Assembly: GCA_045653945.1 (NCBI GenBank)
Contig: JAZOML010000047.1
Coordinates: forward strand, 1 to 29,044
DNA: 29,044 nucleotides
From: SIG673 sp045653945
Lineage (GTDB): Bacteria; Bacillota; Clostridia; Oscillospirales; CAG-272
Direction: 5' to 3'
Part shown: in pieces, positions 1-8,216 of the stretch
Position numbering within the stretch: position 1 is the stretch's first letter
Layout of the letters: the number at the start of each line of letters is the position of its first letter
Made by a program: the position numbers and the translations under genes
Notes under the pieces: model-generated
The model's database searches: none
What the model was told of the DNA's origin: nothing
What the model saw: only the letters and a program-made list of their open reading frames with translations

Positions 1-11
1 TTTTCTTCATT

Positions 12-54
12 TTATTCAATTGTTTATGTATTTTTATGCAAAACTATTGAATAA
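12..54. promoter_or_regulatory. ARG-box operator with flanking inverted repeat
   Basis: Positions 25-42 match the 18-bp ARG-box pattern TNTGNATWWWWATNCANA at every defined base, which is the known binding site of the ArgR/AhrC arginine repressor. A perfect 9-bp inverted repeat, TTATTCAAT at 12-20 and ATTGAATAA at 46-54, flanks it and shares almost the same centre (33 versus 33.5). Each flanking arm resembles an ARG half-site. The operator lies about 40 nt upstream of the argH -35 box, so arginine-dependent repression of argHCBD is the natural inference. It could also serve a divergent gene to the left of the window. Confidence 0.75.
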
Positions 55-82
55 CATTGTTTATATTTGTTGAAAATAACAC

Positions 83-111
83 TTGTTTTTTTATTAAAAG
101 AGTATTATAAT
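83..111 (+). promoter_or_regulatory. Sigma-A promoter for argHCBD
   Basis: TTGTTT (83-88) and TATAAT (106-111) are separated by exactly 17 nt in an AT-rich stretch. The expected transcript start is near 118, about 40 nt before argH. The ARG-box just upstream suggests regulation by arginine. Confidence 0.75.
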
Positions 112-160
112 ATTAAAAGAATATAAAATGCGATAGCTTTATGCGAAAGGATCTGTGAAT

Positions 161-1555
161 ATGCAGAGCAAAAAAATGTGGGAGGGACGCTTCAAAAAGG
201 CGCTCGACTCCAAGGTAAACGATTTCAACTCCTCTATATCATTTGACCAAAGAATGTATAAAGAGGATATAACGGGAAGCATAGCTCACGCCGCTATGCT
301 TGGCAGACAGGGAATTATCCCCAAAGAGGACTCCGAGCTTATCATAAAGACGCTTGGTGAAATTCTTGCTGATATAGAAAGCGGTGTGCTTCCGTTTGAT
401 AATGAGGCTGAGGATATACATATGTTTATCGAGGCGGAGCTTACCGCCCGTATAGGCGATGCGGGTAAACGTTTGCACACAGCAAGAAGCCGCAACGACC
501 AAGTTGCTCTTGATACAAGAATGTACGTGCGCTCCTACCTTGCCGATATTAAAAATTCGGTGCTTACACTTATCGACGCAATAGCGAATAAGGCGGATAT
601 GCATCTTGAATCGGTAATGCCCGGATATACACATCTTCAAAGAGCGCAACCTGTAACCTTTGCGCACTACGTTATGGCTTATGCGCAAATGCTTATGCGA
701 GATGTAACGAGAATAGAGGACGCACTCGTCCGTATGAATACTCTCCCTCTCGGCTCGGGCGCTCTTGCTACTACTACCTACAATATTGACCGCGAAAGCG
801 TTGCCGCCGAGCTTGGCTTCGACTCGGTTATGCAAAACTCTATGGACGGCGTTTCCGACAGAGATTTTTGCCTTGAGGCTGCTTCAGTTCTCGCTATTCT
901 TATGACGCATATGAGCCGTTTTTCGGAGGAAATTATCCTTTGGTGCTCGTCCGAATACGGATTTATCGAGCTTGATGATGCCTTCTCAACCGGCTCGTCT
1001 ATTATGCCGCAGAAGAAAAATCCCGATATTGCGGAGCTTGTACGAGGAAAAAGCGGACGTGTATATGGCTCACTTATCACCCTGCTTACCGTTATGAAGG
1101 GACTTCCCCTTGCATACAACAAGGATATGCAGGAGGATAAAGAGGCAATTTTTGATGCACTTGACAACACCAAGCTTTGCATTGATATATTTACAAAGAT
1201 GTTTGAAACGATGACTGTCCGTGTAAACGTACTTCGCCGTGCCGCATCAAAGGGCTTTATAAATGCGACAGACTGTGCAGACTATCTTGTTAAAAATGGA
1301 CTTCCCTTCCGTGATGCCTACAAGATTACGGGACAGATTATCGCATACTGCATAGACAACGACAAGACACTCGAAACGCTTACCATCGACGAATACAAGA
1401 GCTTCTCGCCTATATTTGATAACGGTGTTTACGAGGCGGTTGACCTTATGAACTGTGTGAACGGACGTAAGGTAACGGGCGGTCCTGCCGCCGAATCGGT
1501 AAAAAAGCAACTCGCTCTCTGCCGTGAATTTCTTAACGCAAGAAAGGAATTTTAA
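161..1555 (+). CDS. argH: Argininosuccinate lyase
   Basis: ArgH cleaves argininosuccinate to arginine and fumarate, the last step of arginine synthesis, in the cytoplasm. The protein has the normal length (about 464 aa) and the fumarase/aspartase superfamily blocks. Counting from the upstream GTG at 155, these are TARSRNDQ (109-116), PGYTHLQRAQ (156-165, with the catalytic His region) and the signature loop GSSIMPQKKNPD (280-291, with the catalytic Ser). I prefer ATG 161, because the GAAAGGA ribosome site at 145-151 is only 3 nt from GTG 155 but 9 nt from ATG 161. It is the first gene of a compact set and argC starts 3 nt after its stop. A perfect ARG-box and sigma-A promoter lie upstream. 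Its place ahead of argC is less usual than pairing with argG. Confidence 0.97.
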   Translation: MQSKKMWEGRFKKALDSKVNDFNSSISFDQRMYKEDITGSIAHAAMLGRQGIIPKEDSELIIKTLGEILADIESGVLPFDNEAEDIHMFIEAELTARIGDAGKRLHTARSRNDQVALDTRMYVRSYLADIKNSVLTLIDAIANKADMHLESVMPGYTHLQRAQPVTFAHYVMAYAQMLMRDVTRIEDALVRMNTLPLGSGALATTTYNIDRESVAAELGFDSVMQNSMDGVSDRDFCLEAASVLAILMTHMSRFSEEIILWCSSEYGFIELDDAFSTGSSIMPQKKNPDIAELVRGKSGRVYGSLITLLTVMKGLPLAYNKDMQEDKEAIFDALDNTKLCIDIFTKMFETMTVRVNVLRRAASKGFINATDCADYLVKNGLPFRDAYKITGQIIAYCIDNDKTLETLTIDEYKSFSPIFDNGVYEAVDLMNCVNGRKVTGGPAAESVKKQLALCREFLNARKEF

Positions 1556-1558
1556 ACA

Positions 1559-2602
1559 ATGGATAAAAAGATAAAAGCAGGTATTATAGGTGCTACGGGT
1601 TATGCGGGCGCAGAGCTTGTAAAGATACTTTTAAACCACCCGTACGTTGAAATAGCGGCGGTTTCATCAGTTTCCTTTGAGGGTAAAAAGCTCTCCGAGG
1701 TTTACCCGAATTTCAAAAAGATTGCGGACTACACGCTTGTTAACGCCGATGCGGTAATTGACGAAAGCGACGTTATCTTTGCATCGCTTCCTCACGGTTT
1801 AAGTGAGCCACTTGCAGAACAGTGCCTTGCAAAAAATAAGCTCCTTATCGACCTTGGAGCAGACTTCCGTATGTACGACGGTCAGGCTTACGCAGAGTGG
1901 TACAAGAGAGAATATTCTCACCCCGAAATACACAAGTACGCAAGATACTGCCTTCCTGAGCTTTATAGAGATACCGTAAAGCAGGCAAAGATTATCGGCA
2001 ATCCCGGTTGCTATCCTACCTCTATCGCTCTTGCGGCATTTCCTGCGCTTAAAAACGGACTTGTTAAGACTGAGGGTATCATAATCGACTCCAAGTCGGG
2101 TGTTACGGGAGCTGGAAGAGGTCTTACTCAGGGCACTCACTACCCCGATACCAACGAGGCGTTTGCCGCATACAAGGCAGGCGAGCATAGACATACCCCC
2201 GAAATTGAGCAAACGCTCTCCGACATTGCAGGCGAGCCTCTCACCGTAACCTTTGTACCTCATCTTCTCCCCGTCAACAGAGGAATTGAATCCTCGGTTT
2301 ATATGACCTTAAAGGACGGAGTTACCAAGGAGCAGGTTATCGAGTACTATGAAAAAACTTACGCAGATGAAAGATTTGTCCGTCTTGAGCCTATCGGCAG
2401 TTATGCAAACATCAAAAACGTTCGCGGCTCTAACTACTGCGACATATCACTTCACTTCGATATGAGAAACAACCGACTTATCGTTTCCTCAGTTATCGAC
2501 AATATGGTCAAGGGTGCGGCAGGTCAGGCTATTCAAAATATGAATATTTGGTTTAATTTACCTGAGGATGCGGGACTTAATATGGCTCCGCAGGAATTCT
2601 AA
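1559..2602 (+). CDS. argC: N-acetyl-gamma-glutamyl-phosphate reductase
   Basis: ArgC reduces N-acetylglutamyl phosphate to the semialdehyde with NADPH, the third step of arginine synthesis. The 347-aa protein opens with the Rossmann motif GATGYAGAEL (residues 11-20). It carries the active-site cysteine C151 in GNPGCYPT (147-154), and the conserved HRHTPEI segment near residue 210 holds the catalytic histidine region. Length and motif order are those of the type 1 ArgC family. The gene starts 3 nt after argH and is followed 18 nt later by argB, so it is surely co-transcribed. Nothing is missing from the active site. Confidence 0.97.
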   Translation: MDKKIKAGIIGATGYAGAELVKILLNHPYVEIAAVSSVSFEGKKLSEVYPNFKKIADYTLVNADAVIDESDVIFASLPHGLSEPLAEQCLAKNKLLIDLGADFRMYDGQAYAEWYKREYSHPEIHKYARYCLPELYRDTVKQAKIIGNPGCYPTSIALAAFPALKNGLVKTEGIIIDSKSGVTGAGRGLTQGTHYPDTNEAFAAYKAGEHRHTPEIEQTLSDIAGEPLTVTFVPHLLPVNRGIESSVYMTLKDGVTKEQVIEYYEKTYADERFVRLEPIGSYANIKNVRGSNYCDISLHFDMRNNRLIVSSVIDNMVKGAAGQAIQNMNIWFNLPEDAGLNMAPQEF

Positions 2603-2620
2603 TTATAAAAAGGTGTTATT

Positions 2621-3526
2621 ATGAATACTAACAACATTGAACAAACTCCCGAAGAGGTAACTAAGCTCTCTAATCTTGAAAAGGCTTATGCACTCTCACG
2701 TGCGCTACCCTACATACAAAAATACAGCGGAAAAACCGTTGTTATCAAATACGGCGGTAACGCAATGATTAACGAGGAGCTTAAAGAGGCGGTTATCTCC
2801 GACCTCGTGCTTCTATCCTGTATCGGTATCAACATCGTGCTTGTTCACGGCGGCGGTCCTGAAATCAACGATATGCTTGACAAAATCGGCAAGGAATCAA
2901 AATTCGTAAACGGACTTCGCTATACAGACGACGAAACTATGGACGTTGTTGAAATGGTACTCTGCGGAAAGGTCAACAAGGGGCTTGTAAACTACATTCA
3001 GAAAATCGGCGGCAAGGCTGTCGGTCTTAGCGGCGTTGACGGCTCTATGCTTGTCGCAAGAAAGCTTTCGGGCGACGGATACGATTACGGTAACGTTGGT
3101 GAGATAATAGGTTGCAACGCCGAAATTCTCCGAGCAAACATCAAAAACGGATTTATCCCCGTTGTAAGCACCGTTGCCGCAGGTATCGACGAAAATCCCA
3201 TTTATAATATTAACGCAGACACTGCTGCGGCAAAGATTGCGGCGGCTCTTGGAGCTACCAACCTCATATTACTCACCGATATTGCGGGTGTTATGAAAGA
3301 CCCCAAGGACCCTGCAACGCTTATTCCTCATATCAAGCTTGACGAAATTGAGCCAATGATTGAGCAGGGAGTTATCAAGGGCGGTATGATTCCTAAAATC
3401 CGTTGCTGTGCCGACGCGCTTAAAGAGGGCGTCGAAAACGCTTGTATCATCGACGGACGTTTCCCTCACTCCATCCTACTCGAAATGCTCTCCGACGAGG
3501 GCGCAGGTACACTTTTCAGTATGTAA
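2621..3526 (+). CDS. argB: Acetylglutamate kinase, probably arginine-sensitive
   Basis: ArgB phosphorylates N-acetylglutamate with ATP, the second step of arginine synthesis. The 301-aa protein shows the amino-acid-kinase motifs KYGGNAM (43-49), HGGGPEI (76-82) and FVNGLRYTD (95-103), followed by an NADTAAAKIA segment in the ATP lobe. An N-terminal helix of about 25 residues leading into LPYIQ precedes the kinase core, and the C-terminus ends in a DEGAGTLF-type motif. Both are features of the hexameric, arginine-inhibited class, so feedback inhibition by arginine is likely. This is inferred from family knowledge. An AAAGGTG ribosome site precedes the ATG, and argD follows 18 nt downstream. 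Confidence 0.97.
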   Translation: MNTNNIEQTPEEVTKLSNLEKAYALSRALPYIQKYSGKTVVIKYGGNAMINEELKEAVISDLVLLSCIGINIVLVHGGGPEINDMLDKIGKESKFVNGLRYTDDETMDVVEMVLCGKVNKGLVNYIQKIGGKAVGLSGVDGSMLVARKLSGDGYDYGNVGEIIGCNAEILRANIKNGFIPVVSTVAAGIDENPIYNINADTAAAKIAAALGATNLILLTDIAGVMKDPKDPATLIPHIKLDEIEPMIEQGVIKGGMIPKIRCCADALKEGVENACIIDGRFPHSILLEMLSDEGAGTLFSM

Positions 3527-3544
3527 AACGAGGTTAGTTACAAA

Positions 3545-4726
3545 ATGAATTCAAATGAAATTATCGGTATTGACAAGGAATATATTGCCGCGACCTACGG
3601 CAGACTAAATCTTATACCCGATCACGGAAAAAACGCAACGCTTGTTGACACTGACGGCAAAGAATATATCGACTTCACCTCAGGTATCGGAGTAAACTCC
3701 CTTGGAATTGCGCCCGACGAATGGGCAAAGGCAGTATACTCTCAGCTTTGCAAAATTCAGCACATATCGAACTATTACTATTCTGAGCCAAGCTCTGCTC
3801 TTGCAAAAAAGATAGTAAATACAAGCGGAATGAAAAAGGTTATCTTCCAAAATAGCGGCGCTGAGGCTAACGAGGCGGCAATCAAGGTTGCAAGAAAGTA
3901 CAGCTTTGATAAATACGGCGAGGGACGAGCAAAGATTATCACCCTTGTAAACTCCTTTCACGGAAGAACAGTTACCACGCTTTCCGCAACAGGTCAAGAC
4001 GTCTTTCACAAGTATTTCTTCCCCTTTACCGAAGGCTTTGTATACGTTCCCGCAGGAAACTTAGAGGCACTTACAAAGGAGCTTGATAATACCGTTTGCG
4101 CCATTATGTGCGAGGTCGTGCAGGGCGAGGGCGGTGTTAATATCCTTGATAGCAATTACATAAAGAATTTAAGAGAGATTTGCACTAACAACGATATATT
4201 GCTTATATTTGACGAGGTTCAGACAGGAATCGCAAGAACAGGCAAGATTTTCGCTTTCCAAAATTACGAAGTAATCCCAGACGTTATGACTTTAGCTAAA
4301 GGTCTTGGCGGAGGACTTCCAATCGGTGCGTGTGTTCTTGGCGAAAAGGTAGAAGCAGTTCTCGGTGCAGGAGATCACGGCACAACCTTTGGCGGAAACC
4401 CCGCCGTTTGTGCAGGCGCAAACGTTGTTATGGATAAGGTTTGCTCTCCCGATTTTATAAAAGAAGTAAATGAAAAGGGCGAATACATAAAAAATACCGT
4501 TAAGTCTTGGGGCGCTCCCTGTGTTACGGACGTGCGCGGACTTGGACTTATGATAGGTATCGAGGTAAGCATTTCTCACAAGGATACAGTAAAGAAATGT
4601 CTTGAAAACGGACTTATGATGCTCACCGCAGGAAAAAATGTTCTTCGTATGCTTCCACCTCTTACTATCACTTATGATGAAATAAACAAAGGTCTTGAAA
4701 TCCTTAAAAAAATTCTACTAGGTTAA
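3545..4726 (+). CDS. argD: Acetylornithine aminotransferase
   Basis: ArgD is a PLP enzyme that makes N-acetylornithine from the semialdehyde with glutamate as amino donor. The 393-aa protein is a class III aminotransferase. It has SGAEANEAA around residue 104 (cofactor phosphate contact), SFHGRT (137-142), the PLP-binding Asp D223 in FDEVQ, and the Schiff-base lysine K252 in LAKGLGGG. It is the last arg gene; no argJ, argF or argG follows. A hairpin sits about 20 nt after the stop. Paralogues such as ornithine or GABA aminotransferases share this fold, but the operon context makes ArgD the clear choice. Confidence 0.96.
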   Translation: MNSNEIIGIDKEYIAATYGRLNLIPDHGKNATLVDTDGKEYIDFTSGIGVNSLGIAPDEWAKAVYSQLCKIQHISNYYYSEPSSALAKKIVNTSGMKKVIFQNSGAEANEAAIKVARKYSFDKYGEGRAKIITLVNSFHGRTVTTLSATGQDVFHKYFFPFTEGFVYVPAGNLEALTKELDNTVCAIMCEVVQGEGGVNILDSNYIKNLREICTNNDILLIFDEVQTGIARTGKIFAFQNYEVIPDVMTLAKGLGGGLPIGACVLGEKVEAVLGAGDHGTTFGGNPAVCAGANVVMDKVCSPDFIKEVNEKGEYIKNTVKSWGAPCVTDVRGLGLMIGIEVSISHKDTVKKCLENGLMMLTAGKNVLRMLPPLTITYDEINKGLEILKKILLG

Positions 4727-4743
4727 TAATATTTGATAAAATT

Positions 4744-4789
4744 ATGGCATACACTATTTAAAAAGCGTATGCCATTAGCATTATTTTTC
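4744..4789 (+). terminator. Hairpin after argD, weak terminator or attenuator
   Basis: A perfect 9-bp stem ATGGCATAC / GTATGCCAT (4744-4752 and 4767-4775) encloses a 14-nt loop. The following tract is interrupted (TAGCATTATTTTT), so termination may be partial. The next gene's strong ribosome site (AGGAGG, 4794-4799) begins only about 20 nt later, which leaves room for read-through from argD. Confidence 0.5.
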
Positions 4790-4809
4790 GGAAAGGAGGC
4801 GTAGTCAAC

Positions 4810-6462
4810 TTGAAAAAAAGCAAAAGCGGTACTTTTCTTGGCGGTGTACTGGTGCTAACCGTTGCAAACCTGCTTACAAAGGTTATCGGACTTGTATTTA
4901 AAATTCCGCTAACTAATATGCTCGGAGATGAGGGTATGGGATATTTTAATACCGCATACCAAATATACACTTGGCTTTATATGCTCTCAACCGCAGGCGT
5001 ACCCGTTGCTCTCTCGATGATGATTTCGGAGTACAATTCAAAAGGCAATCCCGCAACTGAAAAAAAGCTTTTTAAACTAACTCTTACCGTATTTTCAGCC
5101 ATAGGACTGCTCGGCACTGCTCTGATGCTTGTTTTTTCAAGAGGAATTTCCGCATTTATTTCGGCTGATAAAGCCTTCCTTTGCATTATGGCTATTGCTC
5201 CTGCACTGTTTTTTGTTTGCGTTACAAGCACTGTACGCGGATATTTCCAAGGCCGCAGGCAAATGGCTCCAACTGCAATTTCCGAGATAATCGAATCACT
5301 GTTAAAGCTTATAATCGGTATTCTTCTCGGCTCTTATGCGCTTTCCAAGGGCTATGAGCTTTACAAGGTCGCCGCCTACGCAATTCTCGGCGTAACCGTA
5401 GGTATGGGCGCAAGTGCTGCGTTTCTTTCTATATCGGCATTTGCTTCAAGGTGTCTTGCCCATAAAGACGAGCCTATCACAGCTGAGAGTGAAAGCTCCT
5501 CAAGGCTGCTTGGAGCTTTCTTTAAAATCGCAATTCCCGTAATGCTTTCTTCGTCCCTACTTTCTATGTCATCTATGTTTGATACGCTTATCGTAATCAG
5601 TCGTTTGCAGGATATCGGAATAAGCGAAACAGCATCTATGGCAGCATACGGCAACTATACCGCATATTGCGTTACACTGTTTAACCTGCCGCCAGTATTA
5701 ATCTACCCGATAGTAAATACGCTTATACCGTCCTTGATTTCGGCAAAAACGCTTGGCGACCAAAAACGAACAAATCTACTGACCGAAAAATCGCTTAAGC
5801 TCTCGGCTATAATTTCTACTCCCTGCTCTCTTGGACTTGCCGTTATGAGTCTGCCTATACTAAAGCTTATTTTTTCAAGCGACTCAAATACCCAGCTTGC
5901 AAGCGTTAAAATGGCTGCTCCGCTTCTCAGCACACTCGCACCGTCGGTTTTCCTTATAGGAGTTATGGCAGTAACAAACGGTATGCTTCAGGCAATGAAG
6001 CTGCAAAAATATTCAATTATTTCAATGGTTGCAGGAGCTGCCGTCAAGGGTATAGGCGCATATCTTTTACCTGCCGTAAAAATCGGCGAAACGTATCTTG
6101 GTATCTATGCTTCCCCCATTAGCACCTTCCTTTTCTATTTTACCATAACCACACTTAATTTTTACTTCCTTGTCAAGTACGCTTCGCTTCGCTTTTCCTG
6201 TATTCGCACGTTTGTTCGTCCAATCATTGCGGCGGCAATATGCTCGCTTACTGCGGCAGGAATTTACAAGGCATCTGTGTTTTTGTTTGGCGAAATAAAG
6301 CTGATGGTTCTGGTTTCAATCGGCGTTGCGGCTGTTGTTTACGCTCTTGCACTGCTTGTGCTCGGTGCTATCACAAAATCGGATGTGGAACTTATCCCGA
6401 AGGGCGAAAAAATAATTTCAAAAATACCTCTTGTGCGCTTTCTTGTGCGTGAGGATAAATAA
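4810..6462 (+). CDS. SpoVB/MurJ-type polysaccharide or lipid II flippase
   Basis: This is a 550-aa integral membrane protein of the MOP exporter superfamily (MurJ, SpoVB, YtgP and Wzx-like). It probably flips lipid-linked cell-wall or spore-cortex precursors across the membrane. Hydrophobic segments run along the whole length, consistent with about 14 helices. The N-terminal stretch with GLVFKIPLTNMLGDEGMGYF, followed by a QIYTWLYMLSTAGVP segment, is typical of the SpoVB/YtgP branch. The start is TTG at 4810, chosen because AGGAGG (4794-4799) lies 10 nt upstream. It follows argD by 83 nt with a hairpin between, and ends directly in a strong terminator. Whether it is the essential MurJ or a sporulation paralogue cannot be told here. 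Confidence 0.85.
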   Translation: MKKSKSGTFLGGVLVLTVANLLTKVIGLVFKIPLTNMLGDEGMGYFNTAYQIYTWLYMLSTAGVPVALSMMISEYNSKGNPATEKKLFKLTLTVFSAIGLLGTALMLVFSRGISAFISADKAFLCIMAIAPALFFVCVTSTVRGYFQGRRQMAPTAISEIIESLLKLIIGILLGSYALSKGYELYKVAAYAILGVTVGMGASAAFLSISAFASRCLAHKDEPITAESESSSRLLGAFFKIAIPVMLSSSLLSMSSMFDTLIVISRLQDIGISETASMAAYGNYTAYCVTLFNLPPVLIYPIVNTLIPSLISAKTLGDQKRTNLLTEKSLKLSAIISTPCSLGLAVMSLPILKLIFSSDSNTQLASVKMAAPLLSTLAPSVFLIGVMAVTNGMLQAMKLQKYSIISMVAGAAVKGIGAYLLPAVKIGETYLGIYASPISTFLFYFTITTLNFYFLVKYASLRFSCIRTFVRPIIAAAICSLTAAGIYKASVFLFGEIKLMVLVSIGVAAVVYALALLVLGAITKSDVELIPKGEKIISKIPLVRFLVREDK

Positions 6463-6489
6463 AAAGGCGGTTTTAAAACCGCCTTTTTT
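6461..6489. terminator. Rho-independent terminator after the flippase gene
   Basis: GGCGGTTTTAAAACCGCC (6466-6483) is a perfect palindrome flanked by an A-run on the left and T-run on the right, so it can act in both directions. The flippase stop codon overlaps its first bases. Confidence 0.9.
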
Positions 6490-6605
6490 GGGTGTAATCC
6501 AGCGCCCTAAAATTAAACTCAACGATTTAAGGCAACGAAATTTTATGCAGAACCGTTGCTTTGCGCCGAGACGTACTTGCTGTACGGCGAGAAGCAATCG
6601 GCGGT
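6490..6605. ncRNA. Structured non-coding island between duplicated terminators
   Basis: There is no plausible open frame here, but the segment is rich in pairing. TTGCTT (6556-6561) pairs with AAGCAA (6592-6597). Inside it, CGCCG (6564-6568) pairs with CGGCG (6585-6589), with a symmetric 2x2 step between, giving an 11-pair stem around a 16-nt loop. A competing stem, GCAACG (6532-6537) with CGTTGC (6554-6559), shares bases with the first, so the two are mutually exclusive. The island could be a small RNA, a 3' UTR element or a small non-autonomous repeat. The strand is undetermined and I do not recognise the family. Confidence 0.35.
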
Positions 6606-6635
6606 AAAAAAAGGCGGTATTAAACCGCCTTTTTT
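6606..6635. terminator. Second bidirectional terminator, near-copy of the one at 6461
   Basis: AAGGCGGT (6611-6618) and ACCGCCTT (6624-6631) form the stem with loop ATTAA, flanked by A- and T-runs. It serves the minus-strand gene ending at 6659 and could stop plus-strand transcripts as well. The core and right flank nearly duplicate the terminator at 6461-6489. Confidence 0.85.
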
Positions 6636-6658
6636 GGTCTGCTTAAAATTTATAAGCC

Positions 6659-7078
6659 TTAAACGTTGAGAGGATCGTATGCCGCCTTCACTGCATCCTT
6701 TATTTCCTGCTTGGTTGCTGCGCTAAGGTCAAGGAAGGGAAGGAAGGGGAACTTAACATACTTGCTCTCGCCTGCAAGCTTTGTGCCTGCATTTACAGCA
6801 AGCTCTTCAATCTTCTTACCGGTTGCCTCGTTGCAGCCGAATATGAAGAGAACGTTCTGAGCTCTGCTCTTGGTGAGGTCGCCGATAAAATTCTTAAGCT
6901 CTGCTTTCATTTCTCCGCCGGTCTTAATGATAGCGACAAGAAGCTTCTCGTTTTCACAGGGGTATGCAGGGGGAATTTTGTCATACTTTACGTTCTCGTA
7001 TGCGGAGCTGATGTCCTTACAAAGTGCGGAAAGCTTGGGGGTGTCGGGGTAGTGAAGTACTCTTAATTTGATTGCCAT
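6659..7078 (-). CDS. Unassigned protein, possible flavodoxin-like fold
   Basis: The 139-aa product has no motif I can assign with confidence. The pattern alternates strand and helix: KLRVLHYP, then KLLVAIIKTG near residue 45, then NVLFIFGCN near 75, each followed by a helix. This is what a flavodoxin-like alpha/beta protein shows. A DKIPPAYPCENEKL segment and a C-terminal helix add to that impression. There is no obvious FMN phosphate loop, and no signal peptide or membrane segment. The ATG is supported by GGAGG 9 nt upstream. It is a single-gene unit, divergent from the AEC transporter and ending near a strong terminator. The coding call is firm; the fold is a guess. Confidence 0.75.
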   Translation of the reverse strand: MAIKLRVLHYPDTPKLSALCKDISSAYENVKYDKIPPAYPCENEKLLVAIIKTGGEMKAELKNFIGDLTKSRAQNVLFIFGCNEATGKKIEELAVNAGTKLAGESKYVKFPFLPFLDLSAATKQEIKDAVKAAYDPLNV

Positions 7079-7241
7079 TTTATGTATCCTCCGTATGTTG
7101 TATTTATTACTTCAATATAATTGTATCATACTTTTTTAAATTAATAAATACTATTTTGGGTATTTTAAAAAATTTGGCTATTTGCACAACTCTATTCTTC
7201 CTTAATTATTGATTTTGACGGTTGTTTTTTTGCTTTTTCTA

Positions 7242-7270
7242 TTTACAAATAAGTTTTTGTGTTGTATAAT
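7242..7270 (+). promoter_or_regulatory. Sigma-A promoter for the AEC transporter/FliB-like pair
   Basis: TTTACA (7242-7247) and TATAAT (7265-7270) are spaced by 17 nt. The ribosome site AAGGGG (7287-7292) and the ATG at 7302 follow at the expected distance. The rest of the 223-nt gap to the divergent gene at 7078 is AT-rich with no further signal I can support. Confidence 0.75.
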
Positions 7271-7301
7271 AATATAAATAATTATTAAGGGGATAACCAA
7301 A

Positions 7302-8216
7302 ATGCTAACCGTTTTTAGCCAGGTGCTGATTTTAATACTGTTTTCGGGTGCAGGATTTTTGCTAGGAAAAATGGGACTCATAAAAAACGAGCACTCAACC
7401 GCGCTTTCTCGTTTGCTCGTTTATATATTCCTGCCCAGCAACATTATAAAGACCTTTTGGGGCAATTTCAACATACCGTATATCAAAGAAAACTATTTGC
7501 TCTTACTTGCCGCACTCGGAGCTTTTGGCGTTATTGCAATACTTGCGCATTTTGGCGGAATACTGCTCAGCAAGGATAATTACGAGAAAAAGGTTTGTGA
7601 GTATTCACTTGCAATTCCAAACTCGGGATATATGGGCTATCCCATAGCTCTTGCCCTGCTCGGACCTTTGGCGGCAACCTCGCTTCTAACATTTTCAATA
7701 ATTCCCAACTTTTACATCTACACCATCGGATATTGGTTACTCACCAAAAAGCCTCTTTCCTTTAAATCGCTTATCAATCCCGTAATGATTTCGCTCGCGC
7801 TCGGCGTTGTTTTAGGACTAACGGGTGTGCCTATGCCTGATTTTGCTAAAAATCTTCTTGAAACCTCGGCAGTCTGTATGGCGCCGACAAGTATGATAAT
7901 GGCAGGAATTGTAGTTTCGGGTTTCAGCTTCAAAACTCTGCTTTCAAGGTGGAACGTCTACGTCATTTCCGCTATGCGTTTGCTTATTATTCCGCTTTCG
8001 GTAGGTCTTGTGCTTTCATTTATCTGCCCTGCGTCCGTTGTAAAAACCGCTGTAATTTATTTTTCTATGCCCTGCGGACTTAACGCAGTGGTTTTCCCTC
8101 GCAGTATCGGACAAAGCTGTGAAACGGGCGCATCCATTGCATTTATTTCAACTCTTGCGTCCTGCGTTACAATCCCGATTATTTTCACAATTTTTGGTAT
8201 CGGTGGTATATTATGA
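7302..8216 (+). CDS. AEC family transporter (auxin efflux carrier-like permease)
   Basis: This 304-aa membrane protein matches the AEC family in length and layout. It has about ten hydrophobic segments in two halves with a hydrophilic centre. Characteristic stretches are LSRLLVYIFLPSNIIKTF near residue 45 and the family's NSGYMGYPIALALLG near residue 105, which begins with the conserved Asn-Ser/Gly-Gly motif. Bacterial members carry dicarboxylates such as malate or other organic anions; the substrate cannot be read from sequence. It has its own promoter and good ribosome site. Its TGA stop overlaps the start of the next gene as ATGA, so the two proteins are translationally coupled. Confidence 0.88.
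   Translation: MLTVFSQVLILILFSGAGFLLGKMGLIKNEHSTALSRLLVYIFLPSNIIKTFWGNFNIPYIKENYLLLLAALGAFGVIAILAHFGGILLSKDNYEKKVCEYSLAIPNSGYMGYPIALALLGPLAATSLLTFSIIPNFYIYTIGYWLLTKKPLSFKSLINPVMISLALGVVLGLTGVPMPDFAKNLLETSAVCMAPTSMIMAGIVVSGFSFKTLLSRWNVYVISAMRLLIIPLSVGLVLSFICPASVVKTAVIYFSMPCGLNAVVFPRSIGQSCETGASIAFISTLASCVTIPIIFTIFGIGGIL

Noticed and set aside
239..835. Minus-strand open frame opposite argH
   Set aside because: It is antisense to a well-supported gene, with a Cys/His/Arg-rich low-quality product and no signals.
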